Shown: positions 1 to 12,300 of the stretch, piece after piece | Layout: every line of letters starts with the position of its first letter | Position numbering within the stretch: the stretch's first letter is position 1 | NCBI GenBank assembly: GCA_038502055.1 | Contig: JAXRKN010000043.1 | Coordinates: 682,001-746,000, forward strand | Source: Tanytarsus gracilentus | Taxonomy: Eukaryota > Arthropoda > Insecta > Diptera > Chironomidae | DNA: 64,000 bases | Direction: 5' to 3' | Notes under the pieces: model-generated | The model's database searches: none | Seen by the model: only the letters and a program-made list of their open reading frames with translations | What the model was told of the DNA's origin: nothing | Position numbers and translations under genes: made by a program

Positions 1-319
1 GTTCATCATGAATAATCTATCGGCATTGGAATTTGCACGTTTTCCCTTCGTCATTATTTTTGTGTGTTTTCTCTCTTCTTTTTTTGTGCTCATTAAATAT
101 TAATGTTTCTTAATTTTTTTTCTCTCTCTTTTTTATGTCAATCTCTACATACACGCTATATTTTCCTATTGTCATGATTCACAACACATTTTTATTCACT
201 TTCATCATCAATATTGAATTTTGCTTCTGGGTGGTAAATTTTATTTCTCTTCGCCATATCGCACAATAAAATTCGCATCATCATCAAATTCACCACTGAT
301 TTGGTTCATGTGAATGTAG

Positions 320-364
320 CTTTAAGGGCTCGAAGGATGCTGGACTAAATCAGAGACGCACAAG
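320..364 (+). CDS. shot: candidate small upstream shot exon
   Basis: A 45-base stretch flanked by TAG and GTACAT reads FKGSKDAGLNQRRT and ends after two bases of a codon. This phase is the one needed by the next candidate exon at 695-775 (RISPMRDVQTPERDR ... RFSSP), which in turn joins 953 in the correct phase. Support is phase continuity, a low stop density and the basic Ser-rich character typical of the linker before the EF-hands. It could be an optional exon. Confidence 0.55.
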
Positions 365-3300
365 GTACATAAAAATCAAAAGCCATAAATACACTCATGA
401 ATATGCACAACAAGCAAGATTTTATGTGTTAAAACACTCGAGCGTGTAATTTTGACTAGAAATTTTTAAACTTTTCATCTTGTGTTTTTATTCAATGTAT
501 TTTTTGGTGTTGGTAGAATTTTTCTTTAAAACTTTTTATTACAATTTTGCCTTTTTTCTCTTTTTATTTCATCTTCATTTTGCCTGCTTTCCATGTGAAT
601 GTCGTGAATGTGAAATCGTAAAAAAATGACATAAATTTCTTGTGTCTCATGTCCATTGGGGGATGACTACGCTGTGTTTTGTGCGACAATGTAGCCGCAT
701 CAGTCCAATGCGTGATGTTCAAACACCAGAACGTGATCGCTTGCCACATTATGGACCTCGCTTCTCATCGCCCAGGTAACACATACGGGAAACATCTTAG
801 TTTTAGATAATTTTAGGATTGTTTTCTAGATAAATAAATTATATAGTCTTTTCTCATTTCCTGCTTTTATTTTTTGCTGAGCGATAAAAATTTATTTAAC
901 AAAACTTTTCCCCTTCAAACATTTTTCTTATTCAAAAAACTTTCTTCCACAGCGCCACTGCTGAGCCCGAGATGCGTTCGCCACGCGCCAAGTTGCTTTG
1001 GGATAAATGGCGTCACGTATGGATGTTGGCATGGGATCGCCAGAAGAGATTACACGATCATTTGATGTACCTGCAAGAACTCGAACGTGTCCGACAATTC
1101 AGCTGGGATGATTGGCGCAAGAGGGTAAGTTTGACTTTGGATGGAAATTTAGAGATTAAAAGTCCATTAAGTACATCGCGATTAAAATTTTTACAACGTA
1201 CAATTGAATTAAAAAAACCGCCCGCAAACATCAAGCGAGGGAGGGTGTGAAAAATAATCCGATTATGGGGTTTCGACGTACAAGCTGACGCGTGAAATTC
1301 TCATCCTCTCTTCGTCTTGTTACTTTTTAACTCTTTAAAGTCTAATTCTCATCCATTAAATGTTATTCGACCGCCCTCAAAAAAAAGGATAGCATTAAAA
1401 TTTTATTTTCAAAACATTTTATTGATATGCGATTTCTTCAACCTCAATTTAATTGAATTTTCTCAAAAGGCTCTCGTTCATTTCAAGCATGAGAAAAATC
1501 TCCGCAATTGACTATAAAAAAATTCAATTATTACTTTTTTTCCTCTTCGCAGTTCTTGAAATTCATGAACCATAAAAAATCTCGACTCACTGACTTGTTC
1601 CGTAAAATGGATAAAGACAATAATGGCTTAATACCGCGCGAGGTCTTCATCGATGGAATTATTAATACAAGTAAGATTTATCGCATGCAATTTGTGGAGA
1701 ATTTAAATTAACAATATTTCGCATCCATTTAGAATTCGATACATCACGAATGGAAATGGGAGCAGTTGCAGATCTGTTCGATCGTAATGGCGAAGGTCTT
1801 ATTGATTGGCAAGAATTTATTGCGGCACTGCGACCAGATTGGCAAGAGCGAAAACCGGCAAACGATGCGGATAAGATTCACGATGAAGTTAAACGTTTGG
1901 TTATGTTGTGCACATGCAGACAAAAATTCCGAGTTTTCCAAGTTGGCGAAGGCAAATACAGAGTGAGTAAAAATTTAAATTAAAAAAGATAAATTTTATT
2001 AAAAAAACGTCTTCAATTTAGTTTGGCGACAGTCAAAAGCTTAGATTGGTTCGAATTCTCAGAAGTACGGTCATGGTTCGTGTAGGAGGCGGATGGGTGG
2101 CACTAGACGAATTCTTGGTCAAGAACGATCCCTGCCGAGGTATGTCAAAATGTTTAAAAACTTTCTTTATTTCCCATGAAAATTTCAACCCAAGGAAGAT
2201 TTAAAAGATGCCAAAGAAAGATTTCCATTTAACTAAAAAAAGATAAATGAAAAAAGGATAATGGTCATTTAACTCGAATAAAACTCGGAAAAGTGGAAAC
2301 TAATCCACAAATTACAGCTAATTACTTACAATAAATTAATTAACGAAACTCTCTCCGCAAAAAATTAGGAGAGTTTATTAACAAACTTTTAATACATGTT
2401 TATTTGTGCTACAATAATAATTTAATAATCCTGCGAATATTCCCTCGAAAGCTATTCAATAATCATTTATTTGGCTTCATGCTCGAATTACTTAAATTTA
2501 TTGATAGTTATTGCTTCAATTAATAAAGAAATTTGACTTTAATTTTGTCCACATGATTTTAATTTATTTAAATCGGATTTGAAATTTTATTGATTTAAAT
2601 AATTCGAGCATGAAATCATTCGCCAAAATAATTAATCAAAAAAAAATCAATATTTTTCCTGCAGGAAATTTGACCGCAAATTAATAATCTGATTTTGCTT
2701 TTATACAAAAAAAAAACAACCTCCGATAATTTAATTCCGAAACTAATCAAAATGTATTTTTTTTTATTTCCATACATTTTCTCTCTTTCCACTGTCGGAA
2801 TGCCTGCCTGAAATTAAATAATGATAATTAAAAAAATATTCGCCTCGCTATGCAATTAATAACTAAAAAATTGGATGTTAATAACACAACTCGAAAAAAA
2901 TATGTTCAACAAATTAACCGCAAAATAATTCGACACAAAATTTTAATTTAATTTTCATTTGATTTTTGTATGTATGATTTTTTAATCTTTTCCACCACCT
3001 CCCTCCCATCCAACCATTCCGCAATAATTATCTCACGTGTGACTGAAAATCTGTGTTAATTTCATGTGTGTGTTTATAATTTTAATTATATCCGTCCGAC
3101 CTGCTAATTGGCAAAATCTGTTCATTAATCATGCACCAGTTGCCCTCGTCCTACCGCTTCCCGATCCATCAGTACCCGAGCAACATGAGAAATGTTGCAT
3201 CCTGTGTAAGGATCCACCGATGTGGAAAGCAAACTATGTGCACGCTCTCAGATGTAGAACGTTGCATCATTATAGGCCTAAGGAAGATTGTCTTGAACTC

Positions 3301-6300
3301 AACCGAAAGCATTGAGATGAAAGTAACGCAATTGATGAAGATATAGAAAAAGATCCTTTTCTTCATTACCTTTTAAAAGAAAAAATCATTCGCCTTGAAG
3401 TAAAAATTTCTTTTCAATTTACTCTTCATTATTGAGTTGAGTTAATAAATTTTTTTCTTGCCTTAAAAAAGGATTTTTCCTCTGCCATTGTTATTGAAGC
3501 TCAAGAATCATTTTCATTATTAGAAGAAAGTTTTATTGCTCTTTGCGAGTTGATAACGAAAAAAAAATATTTATTTTTCACGTTTGAGTTGAATTTCAAT
3601 TTTTCTGTTCAATTACTCGAGAGAGGGCTAATATAATGATACAACAACTTCATCCTGAGCAAGTTTTCTAATTTCCTTTATCTTTATCTTTCTGTGTGGA
3701 AACTTTTTCATTTTTTTGGATTTTTATTGCAAAAGTTTTTTTCAAGTCTCTTTTTCGATGTTTTTTTTATTGTGTGATGATGAAGAAAATAATTTTTTAG
3801 AATTATTGAAAATCCCTTTGAAATGTTCATGAGTAGATTTTTTGAATTTTTATATAGAAATTTCCTATTAGAAAAGTTTTAAATTTAAAGTAGATTTGAG
3901 GAGAAAAGGTCAAAAAATTCCTAAATATTAAAATCTAAAGTCACTCCTGAAAATTTCTAAAACTTAAAATTATTCTTCATATTTTTGATCCTAAACTTCC
4001 AAAAGATAAATCCATTAGTACTTCCATTAAGTTATTCAAAGATGATAAATCATTTTCAACTTAAATTGAGCATTCAAAAAGTGCTAATAACTCCCCTTAA
4101 AAATAAATTTCTTCCTTAGTAATTCTTCAGCCCCTCGAAGGCATTTAAATCAACCCCTCTTTCTATTTATACTCAGCACAGTCACTATCTCGAAGGTAGG
4201 ATCGATTTCCTACCTCTCTCCTCTTCCCAAAAGACACAATTTTGACCTTTTCTCAGGCTCAAACTACAAATTTTCCTCTTTTGCTCTCTTTAAAGTAAAA
4301 TCCATATCCACTTTGTTATGTGTGGATTTTTGGAGATAAAAAGCAACTGTGAAAAAGCTATTTAAGCGAATGTTAATGTTCCCTCTACAACAATAAAAAT
4401 AAAATTGAATATTTTTGCCATTTATTCACTCCTAAAGCGCTGTCTATCGCCCATTCTCACTCTCCCTCATAATTTTCCGCTTCTGAAATTTAAGCTCCCG
4501 AGGAAAAAAAATGTTTTTGTGGCTTCGGCGGAGACTTTTTGCATTGTCAAATAATTTGTTTCAAATCCCATAAATTTTTCCTTCTTTTTTCTCTGTTCCG
4601 CATAGAAAAATGAGTTGAGTTAAGCATAAAAAGAAGAAATCTCCGCCTTATCAGTGTTATTGTTTATTTGTGGCTGAAAATTTTAATAAGCAAGCAATTT
4701 TATCAAGTCAGGACATTTTTTATTGCGGGGACTAAATTTTCAGAGCTGAATGTAGGCGAAAATTCCTTTTAATGTCACGAAAAGTGAAAAAATCTTGAAA
4801 AGTAATTAATGAAACTTTTCAAGATGAAAAATGAATTTCTAAAAAGGATTAAAATATTTTTTTTTTCGAAAAGGAAGTTTTGAGTAAATTTATGAATGTG
4901 TGTGTGAGTTTGTGCTTTATTAAAAAATTATCGCCGTGATTATTCAACATATGAGGATGGTATGAATATTAAGTGTGGTTATAGAGAATCTCTCTCAGGT
5001 GAGGGGAAATTAATCTCGCAATAAATAAATTTAATGTATGTGCATTTCACATATCCCTCTATACAACAAGCCAATTAATATTGTTGCATGCATCACTGCT
5101 GTAGGTTGATATTTGCTTATTGTACATAAAATGTATTTAATATTGTAATTTATGAAATTTCTCTCTCTGTTTGGCATTTTTTAGTGGTTTTTTTGTTATG
5201 TAGAGAAAAAATTTAAATGTTCAAGTGGATGTCAATAATAATCAAGTAGAGACCGCGTATATCGTCCATAAATTTTCATTCAAAATCTCTCAATTATTAA
5301 TGACAGCCACATGTACATGTCACACACTGCACCAACTTTTTCTCTCTCAATTCAATTTAAAATTGGAAAAAAATTCAATTCTTCGATGTTGAAGTGCAAT
5401 CGAGGAAAAATGTTTGTGTATCCAGCATTCAATCTATCTATCCATGTGAGCTTTTTATCAGTTTAATGGTATTTATTTATTATGTGGATGATGCCACTGC
5501 TACCTATGCAGCAAATATAAATAGATAGTTTGTGAACAGTTGAACAGGTTCCCTGTGGAGATGATTTAAGAGTTAGGTAAATTTTGAAAGCAATTGAAAA
5601 AGTTTCAATAGTCATTATTTAGAACGAATTTGAAAAATATTCAAGAATTTAAATGTATTAAAGTTTTATAAACTTTAAATCCATCTTGACCTCGTTTTAA
5701 ATAAATCTTCAATTCTTCTAGAACTCCGTCAACAAATTTGTATCACAAAATTGCGACAATCTCCACATTTCCTCTTCAATTGCACTCTGAAACACAATCT
5801 CGAAAAATAATATTTATCAAATAGAGCTTTAGCAACATTTTACTATCATTTTGTGCATTTTTCATGTACTTTGTTTAACTCGCATCGTTGAATAATTTTT
5901 CCATCATTTAAATTGGATTTTTCCTCTTGATATGTTTTTTTCGTACTCAATGAGTGTGGAATTGAAAACATAAATGAAACGGCATATAATGGATGCAATT
6001 AATTACTGACTACATGAACGCTTTTGTCGACAAAGTCAATACATGGTTTTAAATTATGCTCGAATGAAAAGCCTGTAATTTTTTTAAGGGATGTAAACAC
6101 AATATTTTTTATATGCAGCAATTTTAATATTACAAAATATTAATTAAAAAAGTGTTTACTCCTGGAATTGCCGATGGCCAACAGTCAAATGTAATTGCAT
6201 CCACGGAAAAGCATTTTTCATTTATTTTCACTTCCCGCTCATCGATTTTTTTTTGTTAATTTTTAGTGCAATGAATTTTTAACTAAATTTAAATTTTTTT

Positions 6301-9300
6301 CTTTCTTTTTTTAACTCCATCCGGTTGGCAAAAAAAATTATCAAAAATATTCACCTCATCCCATACTCACCTTTAATTGCCAACTTGTGAACTTTTTTAT
6401 CCGTTTTTGTAACTTTTTTTATTTGTTGTGGATTAATTTGCGTCGTCCGTTTGAAAAATTAACCGCTGCATTAAATAAAAAATTGTGTGTAGCCAAGGGA
6501 CGCACCAACATAGAACTTCGTGAGCAATTCATTCTGGCTGACGGTGTATCTCAAAGTATGACAGCATTCCGTTCACGCGTTTCGGTGTCCGGACAATCGA
6601 CAAGTCAGAATGGCTCGCCAATACCGACGCAAGGTCCCATTATAAAGGTAATTTATGCAAATTAGTTTTTAAGCTAGATTTTAAGTGCCAGTCATTAGAA
6701 CACCTGAAACACTACTCGAGAAGAGCTTTTTGAGGATTTGTCAATGAAATGTTTTGCAAATGACATTAATTAGAGTTTTTTCTAGTGTCGCGTAATTAAT
6801 TTATCAAAATTTATTTTCTTAAAAAAATTATAAGACTCAAAAGCTCTTCTCTATCTTTTTGCACACATTGTAAGAAAATATATATTTTAAAGCGATGAAG
6901 AAACAATCCTGGGTTAGTAAGAAGAATCCTTGCTGTATAAATTAGAGACTTGCTCCATCTCCTTATACGCTATAAATGCACAGCCATTTCTCTATCTTTA
7001 TGTTCTCCCTACTCTATTATTATCATAATGGTTTTGTGTCTTCATATTTTATACACACATTGCGGCTAAGGTAAAAATCTGTCCTTTGTATCCTCTCCGT
7101 GCTGTGTTGTGGAGAGAGCGATATATAGAATGAAAATTGGATTTAGATATGCACAATATTATTCATAAACATAAAACACACTCACACATTGTAGACAGAC
7201 ACAACGTAGTGCAAAAATATATGCCATAAGGTAGGTATTTTCCCCTCCAAACAACATGCTTTATGCATTTTGTGCATTTTGCTTTTTATGGGTTTTATGT
7301 TTTTTTATTTTATTTTTGTTTTGTGCATTTTCGAAGCGACCATCAAAACCAGAAAAAAGAGCTTTTAATGGTGGAGATGTGTGTGCGAACTTTTTTGTTG
7401 CTCTCGTTTTTTATTGTTGTTGTTGTGGTTTTTTGCATGTCTTATCATTTTTCATTTTTAGTTTGTTGCTGTTGAGGCTTTTTCATAGAATGTTAATGTT
7501 AATAAATTGAGAGAAAATTGTTGCCATCTCCTCCTCCATCCAACACACCTCATTTTCACATGTTTGTCAGCTAACTATGTTCTAATGCGTTTTTGTTGTT
7601 ACTTGCCGGTTAAGATGAAGAAATGTAATTTGACGAGAGTCGTGTTGAAAAATTAATCAAACTCAAATGAGAAATAATGAGAAAAATTTCTTGTTGCTGT
7701 GCGTCATAAGGCATCCATTTAAGTCATTGCAATGCGAGAGTGAAAAATTGTTAAAATAATTTTTTCACTTGAATTCAATATTTTTATTTTAGAGCTTTTA
7801 CAGAGCTTTTTCCAAGAAATTTTAATTCTTTAAAAAAATTATTTTCCTAAATTTCAAAGGTTGAAGCAAAGTTTGAAAGCTTTTCAAAAATTCGAGAAAT
7901 TTTAATTCTTTAAAAAAATGTTTATTTTAAATCTTAAAATATTGAAAAAAGTTTGTTAATAAACCTCTCGCTCGTGAAATTTGGCGCAACCTTTTTGTTT
8001 GCAAAGTTAAATTCTCGAGCGTCCAGCGAAGATGCCGAAAAAAAATGAATTCGATTAAATGATCCATCCATCTGCTTCTCTTCCGAATTGGGCTCTCGAA
8101 AAGTCATAAAAAAGAAAAAATTTAAACGAAAACTTTTTCTCTTCTATCCTTGAAAAAAAAATCTTTTTCTATTATAATTCGCTCGAAAAACTCGCGCAGC
8201 TGAAGAGCATCTGGCGGAATTGATGCCGATATTCGAGCAGTTGCGTGCACAGGGCGATTTGCCATGCACATATCCGCTTCATATGGCATCACATGGCACG
8301 GCTTTTATACGCGGTGGTAGTCGTTCGACGCCATTGAGTCCACATGCACCACACTGTCATCCATCGACACATTGGGTAAGTTTTGCGGGTTTCTTTTTAC
8401 ACACATCGAAGCTGTTTTAGATATTTTATCTCTCGTCGAAGAAAATTTTCGTCAATTGGTAAGAAGGAGTGAGAAAGAATGTTTTTGCTTCTTTTTTGGT
8501 TCCACACATTTCTTTTGCTGTATATTATAAAAGATTTTGAATTATGTCTCTGTGGGTTGAAAAGAACATCGATAACAACTTGTTTCCCCTCTCACTCACT
8601 CTCGGCCGAGATTTATGTTCCAATTTTATCATCACGATTGGCAATTTAGTTATGTTCATCACAAAAGCGAAGTGAGAGAGGAAAAAACATGAAGAAGAAC
8701 TTCAGTTTGAACAAGCAATTCGTGGAAATCACACGAACATGAATGTGATGTAAAGCTTGTTCGATTTTATCAACTTTTAAATGGTAGAAAATTTTGTGTT
8801 TTGAGATAGCTGAAAAATAGTGAAAACTTTAACGTTTCTTTTCAAATTTTTATATACGTTACATTTAAATTTTTGATAGTTTGTGTGAAAAATTTTCATT
8901 AAATTTTTTTATGATTTCAACTTTTGTTAAGATATCTTAGAATCAAATTTTTCATCCCTTTTTAAATTTTTGTAAAACTACAAAGGACATCATCATATTT
9001 TTACCTACCTTCATTTTTTTCCATTTCGCTCAGAAATTTAACAGCGACGTAATAAGGAGTTGAAATTGTCTCTAATTACCGACACGGGAAAAGAGTGTCG
9101 AGCGTGTCAAATGATTGTGAAATGAAATTAATATCCAAGCGAGAGATGAGGAAAAATCTCTTATTGGTTGTCGGTGTCAATTTTCATTTCGCAATCTCTC
9201 TTCGGAGCATTTGCTGTCAATTCAGGGGATATTCTTTGTTGATTAATTTTTTTTGAAAGGAATTTTTAATTAATTTTTTTCTTCACAACTTTATAAAATC

Positions 9301-12300
9301 TAGGTACGTGAACGTACTTCAAGATCTCAGGCAATGTCACGTCCATCACGATCATCATTGTCAGCATCGACACCCGATTCATTGAGCGATAATGAAGGAA
9401 GTTCACGAGCGTATACGCCAAGAAAGTCGTCAGTTGGATTGAGGTGAGTGTTCAACCTGTAAAAAAAATATTTAAAGCTTATTTAAATAATTCTCTAATT
9501 AGAATGACACCTGGTGGATCACGTGGCAACTCAAAACCCAATTCACGACCATTAAGCCGTAGCGGATCAAGACACGGCTCAAATTTATCTCTAAATAGCA
9601 ACGGTGAGTTTTACAATTTTCCACATCGACCGCTTAATCTGAATATTTACACAAAATCCACAGACGATGGAACTCAAACACGAATTCCGACACGACGAAT
9701 AATTACTTCGACACCCTCACGACCAGCGAGACTCTCGGTGGGCTCCGCAACGAAAGCAAACGGAACACCGACCTCCGGATCTGCCAGCCCTGCACCTCAA
9801 AGGTAAATTTTCGCTAATTGAATTTTCTCTCTTTTGCATTTTCATCAATTTAAAAAAATTAAAACTTTTTCTTTTAACAAACTGAACAACTCTAAAAATA
9901 AACTTTTTCATGTTACACATTCAACTAATATTTTTACTTTAACACACAAATAACGAAGGAATGGAAATGGAATGAGTCGAGCGTCAAGTATACCGACATT
10001 ATCAAAACTACCAACGCCGAGGTAATGTATTGGCAGAAAATGCTTTCCACTTACTACTAACCCATTTCAACTGAAAGCTTAATCTTTAAACTGACAAATT
10101 TAAAACCGATTTTTTAAGAATCAAATTCGACGAGAGAGAAATAATAGAAAATTTAAACTCTTGCGCTGAATTTAAGTTTTGAGCTTAAAAAGCTTTTTAG
10201 TAACATTTTATTAAAGTTTTTAAATTTTCGAGTGAAGACATTGAAATGGTAAGATGTAGACTGAAAAGCAGCCACATATCCGATCCACGCCATAATCTCT
10301 TTCCTTTCAGTTTACAGTTGCTATTTTTTCTCTCTCTCGAGCTTTAACTTTTTCTAAATTCAATATAAAAGCAAGAAGGATTTTTTCTTAATAATCGAAT
10401 GATTTTCTTCTCTCATCCTTCCTTCTCCCTGAATTATCGATTTCTGATCTCTAATGCGAAAAATATAATAGTGGAAGTCGTCCATCTCGGATTCCCGTAC
10501 GACAAAACTCAAATCTCTCCAATTCATCATCAGCAGCTGGGTAAAACCAAAAATGAAAATATTTTCAAATAAACAAGAGAAATTTTGCGTGCTTTTTTTA
10601 TGTTTTCATGCTGCCATATTTTTATTTTGTGTACACATCTTTTCATTTCGTAGAAAAAAATGTATGTTATGTGTTTTGTTTTCATGCACAAAGATTTCAT
10701 TTAAATGAAATGAGAACAAAAGAGTTTTGGGATTGAATGACTCAGGTGTGCAATGCAATTATTTTGCATGTGTCTGTGTCCACTTCAATTCTTTAAAGAG
10801 TTGATCAAGAGTTGAGAAGTTTTTTAAAAATTAAATGGAATTGTTTGAAAATTAAAATTTAAATCCTTCAACCCTTGCAAAAATCTCGCTTTCACTTCCA
10901 CCAGCCAAAGCTTTGAAAACAAAACACATCATGTGAATGTGCATTCAATTCCCCCTCATAGATTCTAGCACAATCATCATGAGATGATTCCATGATGTTA
11001 TTTTACCTCCCCCTCATCACATACACAACACTCAGCATTCTCGTCCGTCCATGCCATACCTCTCTCTTTCTCTATTATTGTTGCCAGCAATCGATTCCAT
11101 TCAATTCAATTTGCCATTCAATGAAAATTAAGTTTCTATCGCCAACCGATTCCTTTTTTCTCTTCTCTTGTTATGCTCACCATTCAACTAGCCAATGGCT
11201 TCATGCTGTATTTGATGCTGTTTGTTGAATGTGAATGTATTTATTGTATTTTGGAATTTCTTTCATTTCTTTCTCCTTACTTCCGCTCACACTCGCCGGA
11301 GCTTTTTTTATATTCGAGACTTAGGCTCACAATTGATTTCTGGCATGCACAAATTCTTTCATGGACGGGATGTTTATTTTTTGGACTACAATACGTTGAG
11401 GGATTTTTTGAAATGGTTTGGGAAGAATTTCCTGTGGGTGAGAAATTCCAAGAAAATTTTGAAATTTTTAAAGGTATCTGTATTTTAACAAAAAATAAAT
11501 TTTTAAACAAGAAAATAAATTTCAATTTTCCTTTTCTAAGTTTGAAGAAAATCAATTTCCACTTTTATCATTTCCTAACTCTCACAATTCGAGTGCATTT
11601 TAAATTTTCATAGTTGATTGCATGCTTTTCATGCTTGAAATTTAATTATCTCGCTCGCATATTTTCCTCCATGAAATTCATCATCACTCCACAACTCACT
11701 CGACACACTCGGGAAATAGTGTGTGCATTGTGAATTGAGGATTAAATTTTTTTGATTGATCGACTCTTATAAAGCTCTCGCAACGTGTGTGTTAGAGGAA
11801 ATAACTATTCCGAGTCAATAAATCTTGAAATGAAAGCTTTTTAATATAAAAAGGAATTCCGTTTTCGACGTGTGGCAACTGAAGGTGCCATATTTTAAAA
11901 TTTATTGAATTTTTATCATTCAATGCGCACATTTTTGAACCCTTTTTCATGTCCAAATTTTTTTGTGTGGTTTTACTCTTTACTAAATTTCATTTATGCT
12001 CGTGACATCTCATTAGCTTCTGTTTTTACAGCATTTTGTTGACAACAAATATTTTTATTTCTTAGAACTCATTTTTTGTGAACCCAATTTCTAAATTTAC
12101 AATTTTTTATTTCATTTGAATGTTTTTTTTTATAAAAAGAAGAAATTTTAAAGTAGAAAAAAAATCACCTCATTACCTTCGTACCATTGTTGCCCTCAAT
12201 ATTTTCTTCCTGCTTGCTTTTGTTATTTTTTTCTGCTAACATAAAGTTTATGATTTTCCTTACATCTATTGAATATCTAATTTTTCTTTCTTTCGTTTTT

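Larger units (their letters stand above)
2140..6492 (+). other. large shot intron after the GAS2 exon
   Basis: This AT-rich intron of about 4.35 kb follows the GAS2 exon. Apart from the candidate exon at 3140-3315 and an inverted repeat at 2476-2614, I see no coding or structured sequence. Long T and A runs and scattered short microsatellites fill the rest. Confidence 0.7.

Noticed and set aside
7815..7918. Direct repeat of GAAATTTTAATTCTTTAAAA at 78-bp spacing
   Set aside because: The word is simple A/T sequence of a kind found all over the window, and no larger repeated unit surrounds it.
11173..11613. 146-codon plus-strand ORF in the last shot intron
   Set aside because: Low-complexity Phe/Leu/Lys/Asn composition from AT-rich DNA, no splice phase match to shot, and overlapping open frames in other phases.
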